Positions 45,205 to 53,442 of a DNA stretch of 64,000 nt are shown here, piece after piece. The position numbers and the translations under genes were made by a program. Under the pieces are notes generated by a model. That model saw only the letters and a program-made list of their open reading frames with translations. It did not search any database and was not told the origin of the DNA. The stretch is from NCBI RefSeq assembly GCF_013408245.1, contig NZ_JACBYS010000007.1, positions 62,001 through 126,000 on the forward strand, given 5' to 3'. Numbering within the stretch: position 1 is the first letter of the stretch; each line of letters opens with the position of its first letter. Source of the stretch: Duganella sp. 1224. Lineage in GTDB: Bacteria > Pseudomonadota > Gammaproteobacteria > Burkholderiales > Burkholderiaceae_D.

Positions 45205-48035
45205 GCGGCTTTCGCCGCGTCCTCCTTGGTACGGCGCTGCAGCACGAAGATCGGCTGCGCCCACTCCGTATCCTTTTTCTTCTTGCTCGTGATGAGCGTC
45301 AGCTCCGAAGGATCATAGACGTCGGTGTTGTGGGTCAGCGGCGTCGTCATCAGGTACTGGGCGTCGGTGTTCTTCAGGAATTCGCCGACCAGCTGGATGT
45401 TGCGGATGTCCAGGTGGGCGAACGGTTCGTCGATGAACACGAAGCCGCCGGAGCCCTCTTCCGACTTCAGCAAACCAATCAGCAGCACCAGCGATTTCAT
45501 CACCTGCTGGCCGCCCGACGCTTCGCCGTCGTTCATGCCGATCACGCCCTTGCCGTCGAACTTGAAGCGCACGTGCAGGCCGGCCTGCGCCAGCAGCACG
45601 TCGTCGTTCTCCAGCCGCACCGGATCGGCGCTGACCTCGATGCCGGCCAGCTGGCCCAGCTCCTTGATGTTGGCCGCGTAGGTCTTGATGGTGTAGCGCA
45701 GACGCTCGATGTAGGCGCCGCGCGCGTTGCCGGTGGCCTCGATGGCGCGGTTGTTCTGGTAGCGGCGCTCCTCGGTTTCCGACTGGCGTGCGTGCAGCTG
45801 GTCGTTCAGGCGCTGGTACTGGTCGATCACGGTGGCATCCAGTTCCCAGTCGCTGCGCGCCAGGCTGGCCTCCAGGCTGTGCACGCGCAGGTTGACCTGG
45901 TGCGCGTTCTGGTGTTCCTTGACCAGCGCGGCGCGGCGCGCCGGACGGCGCCAGCCCTGCGGCAGATGGCGCCAGCTCTTGCGCAGCGCCAGCAGCGCCT
46001 TGGCGTGGTCGGCGCGCTGCTCCAGCACGCGCTTGTGGTTCAGGCGCATGCCGGCTTCCGACTCCGACAGCGCAAAGCGGGCGTTCTGCCAGGTGGTGTC
46101 GGCGCGGGTGCGCGTGACCACGGCGGTCTTGATCAGGTTTTGCAGCTCGCCCAGGCGCGCGCCCACTTCGGTGCGCTCGGTGCGCAGCGGCACGGCGTTG
46201 CGCGCGGCTTCGTCGAATTCCTCGGCGCGCGCCGCCAGTTCCTTGGCCGCGTCCACGCCGGCCAGGCGGGTCTTCAGCGCGCTGATTTCGGTCGCCAGCT
46301 TGGATACCTGCAGCGTCAGCTGGTCTTCCTGCGCTTCCAGCGCCGGCAGCGATTTCTGGATCGCTTCCATGCGCTGCGTGCGGCCGGCGGAGCCGAAGCG
46401 GTAGCGCGAGGCTTCCACGAACAGCGAGCGGCCGCCGCGGCGTTCGCGGTGATAGGCTTCCGGCGTGATCCACTCTTCATGGCTGCCCAGCTTTGCGCCG
46501 AGGTCCACGCTGTCCACGCGGGTGATGCGCGACAGCTGTTCCACCAGCCACGCCGGCACTTTCGCCGAGAAGTTCACCACCGACATCAGGGAGTTGTCCT
46601 TGATGGTCGGCGCATGCACCAGGTCCGGCACGATGAAGTGGCGATAGCGTTCCTTCTCCGCCAGGCGGTAGGCGGCGGCGGCGTCGGACGATTTATCCAG
46701 CAGCACCACCGACGCATAGCCGGACAGCACGCCCTCGACGGCGCCCTGCCACTTCGGATCGGTCACTTCGACCACGTCCGACAGCATCATGTGGCCGATG
46801 CCGGCGTCGTTCAGCACCTTGCGCATGGCGCGCTGCGCTTCCGGTTCCGGCATCGCGGTCTTGCCCTGCAGCGCCGAGATGGTCGACAGCTCGCCGGCGA
46901 TTTTCGAGGCGATGGCGTCGCGCGCGGTGCGCTGGCGCGCCAGCTCGATTTCCTTCTCTTGCAGCGTCTTCGCCACTTCGGCCAGGTCGGAACCGGAGTC
47001 GGACGCCAGCTTCTCCAGGCGTGCCTTCTGTTCCAGCAGGCTTTCCAGCGGCTTCAGCTTGGTGTTGATCTGCGTCAGGCGCGACTGCAGCGCGGTCGAT
47101 TCCTGTTCCAGCACCGTTTCGTGCGCCTGCGCGTCCGACAGCGCCTTGGCCTGCGCCGCCAGCATGGCGCGCTTGTCGGCCAGCTGGGCGTCGGCCTGCA
47201 ACAGCGGCTTGCGCGCTTCGCGCAACTGGCGGCTGATGTTGGCGTGCTTCTCGCGCGCTTCGTGATACTCCAGCGACGGCAGCACTTCTTCCTGCAGGTT
47301 GCGGCGCTCCTTGTTCAGGTCTTCCCACTGGTGGTAGTTGGCCACGCGCAGGCGCAGGCCTTCCAGGTTGGTCCTGGAGGCCTCCAGTTCCGCCTCGAAG
47401 CGCTTCAGCTCCGTCTCGGTGTCGCGCTGGTGGCGCTTGGCTTCATCGTAGGCATCCAGCACTTCCTTGTCGCCGAACACCTGGAACACCAGGTCCAGCA
47501 ACTGGCGCGGCGCGTATTCGCACAGCTTGTCGGTTTCGCCCTGCTCCAGCGCCAGCACCTTGGCCATGGCCGGCGACAGGCCCGCCATCGCCAGGCGCTT
47601 GCGGTAGTTTTCCACGCCGAGCCAGTCGCCCACCGGTTCGCCGATGTCTTCGATCTGCACGTTACCGGGGCGCATGAGGTACTGGCGCTTCCAGTCGCCG
47701 CCGTTCTTCTGGATCTGGCAGAACAGCGTGACCTCGTCGTCGCTGAAGAAGCCGGAGCTGCGGAACGGCCGGTTGGACAGCTGGCGGCCCATCGGCTTGT
47801 TGTCCACCACGGCGCGCAGCCAGGCGGTCTGCTGGCCGCTGTGGCGCGCGTAGTGCTTGTAGGTGCGGCCCATCGAGCAATCGAGGCCGAACAGCGTGCG
47901 CAGCGCGTCCAGCAAGGTGGTCTTGCCGGAGCCGTTCTGGCCGGCGATGGTGATGATCTTGGCGTCCAGCGGGATGTTCTTGATGCGTTGCCAGTAATCC
48001 CAGTGGACCAGTTCTAGCGATTTAATGTGAAACAT
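45201..48035 (-). CDS. mksB: MksB, SMC-like condensin ATPase
   Basis: 944 residues, shorter than MukB (about 1490) and in the MksB size range. Walker A is GQNGSGKTT (32-40). Long coiled coils (about 200-380 and 530-800) enclose a hinge-like region with DPKWQGAVEGVLSGYASVVL (about 410-430). The C-terminal ATPase half has ABC signature SGGQQ (840-844) and Walker B FVFIDEPFAHLD (865-876). With MksE and MksF it forms a MukBEF-like complex that shapes the nucleoid. It follows mksE by 3 bases. Confidence 0.88.
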   Translation of the reverse strand: MFHIKSLELVHWDYWQRIKNIPLDAKIITIAGQNGSGKTTLLDALRTLFGLDCSMGRTYKHYARHSGQQTAWLRAVVDNKPMGRQLSNRPFRSSGFFSDDEVTLFCQIQKNGGDWKRQYLMRPGNVQIEDIGEPVGDWLGVENYRKRLAMAGLSPAMAKVLALEQGETDKLCEYAPRQLLDLVFQVFGDKEVLDAYDEAKRHQRDTETELKRFEAELEASRTNLEGLRLRVANYHQWEDLNKERRNLQEEVLPSLEYHEAREKHANISRQLREARKPLLQADAQLADKRAMLAAQAKALSDAQAHETVLEQESTALQSRLTQINTKLKPLESLLEQKARLEKLASDSGSDLAEVAKTLQEKEIELARQRTARDAIASKIAGELSTISALQGKTAMPEPEAQRAMRKVLNDAGIGHMMLSDVVEVTDPKWQGAVEGVLSGYASVVLLDKSSDAAAAYRLAEKERYRHFIVPDLVHAPTIKDNSLMSVVNFSAKVPAWLVEQLSRITRVDSVDLGAKLGSHEEWITPEAYHRERRGGRSLFVEASRYRFGSAGRTQRMEAIQKSLPALEAQEDQLTLQVSKLATEISALKTRLAGVDAAKELAARAEEFDEAARNAVPLRTERTEVGARLGELQNLIKTAVVTRTRADTTWQNARFALSESEAGMRLNHKRVLEQRADHAKALLALRKSWRHLPQGWRRPARRAALVKEHQNAHQVNLRVHSLEASLARSDWELDATVIDQYQRLNDQLHARQSETEERRYQNNRAIEATGNARGAYIERLRYTIKTYAANIKELGQLAGIEVSADPVRLENDDVLLAQAGLHVRFKFDGKGVIGMNDGEASGGQQVMKSLVLLIGLLKSEEGSGGFVFIDEPFAHLDIRNIQLVGEFLKNTDAQYLMTTPLTHNTDVYDPSELTLITSKKKKDTEWAQPIFVLQRRTKEDAAKAA

Positions 48036-48038
48036 GGC

Positions 48039-48824
48039 TTAGTCCTTGGCTGGAGTGTCGTCGAGCGGCGCAGGCGGCGGTGGTGGTGCGTCGAAGGCGG
48101 GCAGGATGTCTTCTTCCGCCTCGACCGGCGCCGGGGCGGCCGCATCGGCGGTATCGACCGCGATTGGCGGTTCGCTGCGCGGCACGGCCACCAGCGTGGG
48201 CGGCGAACGTTTGAAGACGTCGGCCAGCGCGCCGTTGACGATGCGTTCTTTCAGCAGGTCGGTGTCCATCAGCAGGTCCAGCAGCGGGCCTTCGACGATG
48301 ACGTCGCCGCGGCGCTCGATGAAGCCCAGCTTGGACAGGATGCCGAGGTTCATGTCCAGGCGTGTCTTCTTGCCCAGCTTGTCGCCGAAGTCGGCCAGCA
48401 GCGCCTTGTAGGCGATGCCGATCGAGGTGTCCTCGGCGCGCGGCAACGGTTTCTCGGTGCCGAACATGTCGTTCTGGTTGTCCTCCGCGTGCTGGTGGGT
48501 CTCCTGGCGTTCGCGCTTGGGCAGGATGATCTGCGCCCACAGCACCACCAGCAGCGCCACGCCATCGCGCGACAGGCCGAAGTTATTGTTCTGCCAGACG
48601 TCCTTGGCGCCGAAAATCTTCGGCTCGATATTGCGGTGCAGGGCCAGCGTCACGTGGTCGGCGTAGACGTTGTCCAGCAGTTTCAGGCCGACGGCCAGCA
48701 GGCGCGCGTCGACCTCCTTGCGGAACTGTTCATCGGACAGCACGCGCTTGACCAGTTTGTCGTCGCGGCGCAGCGTCTGGTGCGACAGCAGGCGCGCGAT
48801 CAGAATTTGGGAATCGTCATTCAT
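48039..48824 (-). CDS. mksE: MksE, condensin accessory subunit
   Basis: 261 residues. The N-terminal two-thirds are helical winged-helix-like segments (DDKLVKRVLSDEQFRKEVDA, GLSRDGVALLVVLWAQIILP, LGILSKLGFIERRGDVIVEG), as in MukE/MksE dimers that bind the kleisin. A Pro/Ala/Glu-rich tail of about 60 residues follows. Assignment rests on the gene order F-E-B and the fold pattern rather than a catalytic motif. It overlaps mksF by 8 bases. Confidence 0.8.
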   Translation of the reverse strand: MNDDSQILIARLLSHQTLRRDDKLVKRVLSDEQFRKEVDARLLAVGLKLLDNVYADHVTLALHRNIEPKIFGAKDVWQNNNFGLSRDGVALLVVLWAQIILPKRERQETHQHAEDNQNDMFGTEKPLPRAEDTSIGIAYKALLADFGDKLGKKTRLDMNLGILSKLGFIERRGDVIVEGPLLDLLMDTDLLKERIVNGALADVFKRSPPTLVAVPRSEPPIAVDTADAAAPAPVEAEEDILPAFDAPPPPPAPLDDTPAKD

Positions 48825-50193
48825 CAGACTTGTCGCCTTCCGGATTCAAAGACAGTGAGAGGGAGGCTAGGGAAATCGCTGCGACTTCCAGGTCGGGCAG
48901 CCGGACCATTTCATCTTGCGGCGAGAACTTGACCGGCAGGCGCGCCAGTTCCGCCGTGGCACCCTGCAGGCGCGCCTCGTCGGCGTCGCCCAGCAGCGGC
49001 AGCAGCGAGGCGCGGTACGAGGCCACGGCGAAGGACGCCGGCAGCAGCGACTCGTGCGCCTGGATGGATTTGGGCGCCTCCTCGGCGATGCTGGGGAAAT
49101 TGCCCAGCGCCGCGAAGTCGGACAGGCGCGCCAGCCAGTCGTCCAGCTCCTGCTGCATCGCGGGGCCGTCGCTGACGGTGGTCGGGGCATCCTCGCCGGA
49201 AGGCAGGCCATTGGATACGGTGGTGTGTACGCGGTCGGCCATCAATTCGGTTTCTGCTACGTCTATCATTTCTGCTGGCGTGATGAACAACGGCACGACC
49301 GGCTGGTCGATGGCGTCCGTGGCCAGCGAGGCCAGGTCTTCGTGCTCGAGCAGCCAGCGCTTGATGTCGGTGGTGGACAGGCCGGACTGGCCCAGGTGCA
49401 CCCGCTGGCGCTCGATCTGGTTCAGCGCGCGCGAGAACATGCCCTGCATGTTCAACAGCGCCGATTGCGCGCGGCCGATGGCCTGCGCGGCCTTGTGGGT
49501 GGCGCTGTCGGCGTTTTCGTCGGTGGTGATGGCGCGCAGGATCTCCGAGCCCTTCTCCACCCAGTCGCAGGCCATGTGCCACTTGGCCTGCGAGGCGCGC
49601 AGGCGGAATTCGGAACCGGAGGCGATGGCGTCCGAGAATTCCTCGGTCAGTTCCACCAGGCGGCCCAGCAGGTGGTTCAGCTGGTCGACGGTGACGCCGC
49701 CCATCACCTGGGCGCCGGCCACCTGCGACAGCAGGAAGCCCATCTCCGACTGGTCGGTTTCCTCGCGGCCCAGCGTCAGCAGCGCGTCGATGGCCGACAG
49801 CACGTTGCGCGCCATCGGCGTCACGCGGTACACGGCCTGCTGGGCATCCCACGCCAGCAACTGGTTGGAGCGCAGGCGCATCAGCACCGTCTCCAGCGAT
49901 TCGGGCAGCAGATAGGCCAGGCGGGTGTTGATGTCGGCGCGGGTGAAGCTGGTGGACGCGGTATCGGCGGCCAGCTCGCGCAGCACCAGCAGGCGCACCA
50001 GCACCCCTTCGAAACCGCCATGGAACAGGGCCGTGAACACCTGCAGCAGCGGCTGCGCGCGTTTCAGGTGGTAGACCTGCTCGATTTCGTCGGCGGAAAT
50101 GTGCGGCTGGAAGTGGGCCTGCAGGGCGTCCTGCTGTAGTTGCGGATCCTGTTGCTGATCCGGCGCGGCGTCACTTATTGTAGGTTCAATCAT
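48817..50193 (-). CDS. mksF: MksF, kleisin subunit
   Basis: 458 residues. An N-terminal winged-helix domain (LLQVFTALFHGGFEGVLVRL through residues about 45-135) is followed by a helical middle (residues 150-300) and an ordered C-terminal region. The layout matches MukF/MksF kleisins that close the SMC ring and bind MksE. It is the first gene of the operon; the leader upstream of 50193 should hold the promoter. No MksG/JetD gene precedes it or follows mksB within the window. Confidence 0.82.
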   Translation of the reverse strand: MIEPTISDAAPDQQQDPQLQQDALQAHFQPHISADEIEQVYHLKRAQPLLQVFTALFHGGFEGVLVRLLVLRELAADTASTSFTRADINTRLAYLLPESLETVLMRLRSNQLLAWDAQQAVYRVTPMARNVLSAIDALLTLGREETDQSEMGFLLSQVAGAQVMGGVTVDQLNHLLGRLVELTEEFSDAIASGSEFRLRASQAKWHMACDWVEKGSEILRAITTDENADSATHKAAQAIGRAQSALLNMQGMFSRALNQIERQRVHLGQSGLSTTDIKRWLLEHEDLASLATDAIDQPVVPLFITPAEMIDVAETELMADRVHTTVSNGLPSGEDAPTTVSDGPAMQQELDDWLARLSDFAALGNFPSIAEEAPKSIQAHESLLPASFAVASYRASLLPLLGDADEARLQGATAELARLPVKFSPQDEMVRLPDLEVAAISLASLSLSLNPEGDKSDE

Positions 50194-50274
50194 TCTTTGC
50201 CATTCTGTGGTCCCCGCATTGTATTTTATGCAAATATCACTGGTTTAGCGCGGGGGCGTCAGTATAGCAGGAGC

Positions 50275-51024
50275 CTACTTCTTCACGACCTTTTCCAGCG
50301 TCTGGTCGACGAAGTCGCCGTCGGTGTCGTTAAAGCGCACGCGCACCGGATACCAGTCCAGCGACGGCGCCAGCCACAGGTCGACCTGCTGGCCCTGCGC
50401 GTCCGGCGGCGGCGCCTTGACCAGGTGGACCGCGCTCACCTCGCCGGTGCCGATCTGGATGTTCTCGGTCTTGACCACCTTGAAGCGCCACTGTTCGGCG
50501 TCGCGGCGGCCAGCCACGAACAGGTTCCATTCGCTGCCCGGCTTGAACTTGTCCGGCGTGGCGCGCGCCAGCGCGGCCAGCTGCCATTGGGCGCTGCTGC
50601 GATCCTGCTCGCCCCCCAGGATAGGATAGGTGGCGTCGCTTTCAGTAAATGCAATGGTCTTGCCATCGCGCTTGAAGCTGGTGGTGTACGGCTCCTTGCG
50701 CAGGCGCTTCTCGTAGAAGCTGGCCGGCGCCAGGCCGAAATCGTCGATCGCGCCCTCGCTGCGGTTCTCCACCACCTTGCCGAAGATGGCGGCGCGGCTC
50801 TCGGTGCTGATCGAGTACTTGCCATCGCCGGCGCGCCACTGCACGGTGGCGGTGCCGTTCAGCGACAGGCCGCTCTGCTTGATCTTCAGGTTGTAGCTCA
50901 GGTCCGCCGATGGCGGCGGATTGGTCGGGCGCTTGACGCTCGGGTGTTCGCCGGACGCCGGCTCCACGGCATGCGCGGCCAAGGCCAGCGCCATCGCGGC
51001 GCAAAGAATGGTGATGTTTTTCAT
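50275..51024 (-). CDS. DUF3108 protein, exported
   Basis: 249 residues with a signal peptide (1-19, MALALAAHA). The DUF3108 body has SYNLKIKQSGLSLNGTATVQWRA-type strands, RSEGAIDDFGLAP and the terminal LDWYPVRVRFNDTDGDFVDQTL. The family is periplasmic and of unknown role, often linked to envelope assembly by context. It starts 1 base after the stop of the larger DUF3108 gene, so the pair is an operon. Confidence 0.85.
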   Translation of the reverse strand: MKNITILCAAMALALAAHAVEPASGEHPSVKRPTNPPPSADLSYNLKIKQSGLSLNGTATVQWRAGDGKYSISTESRAAIFGKVVENRSEGAIDDFGLAPASFYEKRLRKEPYTTSFKRDGKTIAFTESDATYPILGGEQDRSSAQWQLAALARATPDKFKPGSEWNLFVAGRRDAEQWRFKVVKTENIQIGTGEVSAVHLVKAPPPDAQGQQVDLWLAPSLDWYPVRVRFNDTDGDFVDQTLEKVVKK

Positions 51025-51025
51025 G

Positions 51026-52228
51026 CTATTTACCTGCTTCTGTCTTGATGTCGGAAACGGTCTGTGTGGTCACAGCGCCGCTCCCCTCGGTTACGCGGAT
51101 CCGCAGCGGATACCAGTTGAGCCCCGGCGCCAGCCAGATCTCCAGCTTCGACGAGTACGCCCCCGCTTTCGCCGGGCGGGTCAGGTGCCACGTCACCACC
51201 TTGCCGTTGCCGGTGTCGATTTCCTCCTCGCCCACCAGCTGGAAGCGGTTGATCGTGGCTTCCTTGTCGTCGGCGACCTGGATGTCGATATCGCCGCCGA
51301 ACTGGTTGACGTCCGCCCTGCCGATGCCCCCCAGCTGGAACGGCACCGTCACCCGGTCCTGCGCGCCCACCAGCAGCGGGAAGCTGGCTTCGGAGGCCGA
51401 AAAGGTGATGGTGCCGGCGTCGCGGTTGAAGTGGGTGGCGGTTTCGGCGCGGCGCGCGCGCTTTTCCGTCCACTTGACCGGGGCAATGCCGTAATCATCG
51501 ATCTCGCCCTCGCTGCGGGAGGTCAGCAGATTCAGGCGTGTGATCAGCAGGCTCACGCCCGCCTGCACCGACGCCTGATAGCGGCTGCCGTCAGTATGCC
51601 ACGTCATCGTCGCGGCGCCCGTCCATTTGGTGCCGTCGGCGTCCACACGGTCCACCGCCATCTGGAACGTGGCCGATGGCGGCAGGTCGACCTTGTAGCG
51701 CCGCATGCCCGGCCGCGGCGACGCATCCGGCTTGACCTCGGCCGGCCTGTCGCCCTGCGCGCCGGCGGGCGGCGGCGTGCCGGTCTGCGCTTGCGCGGCG
51801 CCGGCCTGCTGTGCGGCCTGTTGTCCGCCTTGCGCGCCACCGTCGGCCACCGCGATCGGCGGCTCGCCGGCCAGCAGCGACGGCACCTCGGCGGCGACGG
51901 CGGCCGGATCAGGCTCCGGCAGCGGCGCCGGATCGGGCAAGGGCATGGGTGCGGGCCGGGGCCGGAATGGCGGCGCCTCGGCCTTGCGCGGCGGCGGCGT
52001 CTTCTTCGCCAGCGGCGCGATCTGCGGCGGCGGCGGCATCTCCACCCGCTTGGGCAGCGCCAGCCGCAACTGCGCCGTCATCAGCGATGGCTTGCGCTCG
52101 GACGGCCGGTGCGTCTGCTCGCTCAGGCGCCCTCCCACCCAGTCGATGGCGGCATAGTGCAGCGCCACCGTGGCGGCACACAAAACCAGTACGCGCCGGT
52201 GTCGGGCAAGGAGGGAAACGATCGTCAT
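51026..52228 (-). CDS. DUF3108 protein with Pro-rich anchor region
   Basis: 400 residues from the ATG at 52228; extension to 52309 has no better start. One membrane anchor (RRVLVLCAATVALHYAAIDW, about 10-29) is followed by a 140-residue Pro/Ala-rich stretch (MPPPPQIAPLAKKTPPPRK, PAPMPLPDPAPLPEPDPA) and a C-terminal DUF3108 module (RSEGEIDDYGIAP, LNWYPLRIRVTEGSG). The layout recalls TonB-like spanning proteins, though no TonB C-terminal fold is seen. Confidence 0.83.
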   Translation of the reverse strand: MTIVSLLARHRRVLVLCAATVALHYAAIDWVGGRLSEQTHRPSERKPSLMTAQLRLALPKRVEMPPPPQIAPLAKKTPPPRKAEAPPFRPRPAPMPLPDPAPLPEPDPAAVAAEVPSLLAGEPPIAVADGGAQGGQQAAQQAGAAQAQTGTPPPAGAQGDRPAEVKPDASPRPGMRRYKVDLPPSATFQMAVDRVDADGTKWTGAATMTWHTDGSRYQASVQAGVSLLITRLNLLTSRSEGEIDDYGIAPVKWTEKRARRAETATHFNRDAGTITFSASEASFPLLVGAQDRVTVPFQLGGIGRADVNQFGGDIDIQVADDKEATINRFQLVGEEEIDTGNGKVVTWHLTRPAKAGAYSSKLEIWLAPGLNWYPLRIRVTEGSGAVTTQTVSDIKTEAGK

Positions 52229-52349
52229 GGGCGCTAGTTTAAACGGGATCGCCAATCTCGGCGCTGCCGGCATGGAAATGTTGTCAAAACCTTTTGAATG
52301 ACAAAGCAATATCTGCTACGCTAAACGCTCAACCCACAGGAGGATAGCC

Positions 52350-53117
52350 ATGGTCCACCCGCACATGCCGAACATTCCCGGCGCCGGCGTCATGAACGAC
52401 ACGCTGGACTTTGTCAAAAACCTGTGGGGCAGCATGAGCGTGCCCGGACTGACCGCGCCCACGCTGTCGGTCGAAGAGCTGGACAAGAAAATCAACGACC
52501 TCAAGGCCGTGGAGAGCTGGCTCAATCTGAATATGAGCATGCTGCGCGGGAGCATCCAGGCGCTGGAAGTCCAGCGCGGCACCATCGCCACGCTCAAGTC
52601 GGTGGGCGCCAGCCTGGCCTCGGCCGTCAACACCGGCGTGAACGACAAGTCGATCTTCGACGCCAATCCCTACGCGTCGGCCTTCTTCCACCACGCGCGC
52701 GAGGCCGACAAGGCGCAGACCGCGGCGCCATCGCCAGCGCCAGCGCCCGAACCGCAGCCGGCGCCGGAAGCCAAGGCGGCCGAGCAGCCCAAGCCGGCCG
52801 CCGGCGCGGCGTCGGCCCAGCCCAACGCCTGGTGGAATCTGCTGCAGGAACAATTCAAGCAAGCCGTGTCCACCGCCATGGCGTCGGAATCGATGATGAC
52901 CGATGCCGCCGTCAAGTTCGCGGCGGCGGCGGCCGGCGCCAACGCCAAGCCGGCGGACAAGAAACCGGCGCAAGACGCGCCGGCGGGCGCGCCATCGACA
53001 TCGGCATCGGCGGCGGCCAACCCGGCGGCCGTCAAGAAGCCGGCGGCGAAAAAGCCGGCAGCCAAAAAGGCCGCGGCCAAGCCACCGGCCAGGCCGGGCG
53101 GCGGCGACGCGTCGTAA
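52350..53117 (+). CDS. phaM: PhaM, polyhydroxyalkanoate granule regulatory protein
   Basis: 255 residues; AGGAGG lies 6 bases before the ATG. The N-terminal ~90 residues match PhaM: FVKNLWGSMSVPG, PTLSVEELDKKINDLKAVE, NMSMLRGSIQALEVQRGTIA. The C-terminus is a histone-H1-like Pro/Ala/Lys tail (VKKPAAKKPAAKKAAAKPPA), as in Ralstonia PhaM, which links PHA granules to DNA and activates PHA synthase PhaC. No phaC is in the window. Confidence 0.9.
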   Translation: MVHPHMPNIPGAGVMNDTLDFVKNLWGSMSVPGLTAPTLSVEELDKKINDLKAVESWLNLNMSMLRGSIQALEVQRGTIATLKSVGASLASAVNTGVNDKSIFDANPYASAFFHHAREADKAQTAAPSPAPAPEPQPAPEAKAAEQPKPAAGAASAQPNAWWNLLQEQFKQAVSTAMASESMMTDAAVKFAAAAAGANAKPADKKPAQDAPAGAPSTSASAAANPAAVKKPAAKKPAAKKAAAKPPARPGGGDAS

Positions 53118-53123
53118 CGGGAA

Positions 53124-53339
53124 CTACGCCAGCCGCTGGATGCGGATGGCGTCGATCAGGCCATCGGCCTGGCGCTGCACTTTCTCGATATCGATCAGGC
53201 CTTCCTCTTCGAGCAGCCTGGCGCTGTCGTGGGCGGTCTGAAAACTCTCCAGGGTATCTCCTTTGGCAGCGACCGGCCGGATCCAGGCCACGCTGCCCAC
53301 CTTCATCTTCTTGTAGACTTCCTTGGCGATATCGCGCAT
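53124..53339 (-). CDS. Small hypothetical protein, 71 aa
   Basis: Start taken at the ATG at 53339, with AAGGGC about 9 bases upstream; the longer frame to 53495 lacks coherent codon use. The product begins MRDIAKEVYKKMKVGSVAWI and is small, helical and charged (SARLLEEEGLIDIEKVQRQA), possibly a winged-helix-like fold. Its family is not recognised. It lies 7 bases from the phaM stop in convergent orientation. Confidence 0.6.
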   Translation of the reverse strand: MRDIAKEVYKKMKVGSVAWIRPVAAKGDTLESFQTAHDSARLLEEEGLIDIEKVQRQADGLIDAIRIQRLA

Positions 53340-53442
53340 ATTTTTGTGCCCTTTATTTGCCCTCAATATTGACAGCGAATCAAGCGCAGACCGGGCTGCG
53401 CGCAAACCAGTGTAATCATTTGCGCGGGCCGAAACAAGTGGC

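Noticed and set aside
45330..48017. Long antisense frame opposite mksB
   Set aside because: Low-complexity composition (Gln/Arg/Val/Leu) and exact co-extension with mksB show it is a shadow of the third-position GC bias.
45201..50193. Wadjet (JetABCD) plasmid-defence system
   Set aside because: The three subunits are present but no JetD-like gene is adjacent, and the ATPase is in the MksB size range. A plain MksBEF condensin explains the data.
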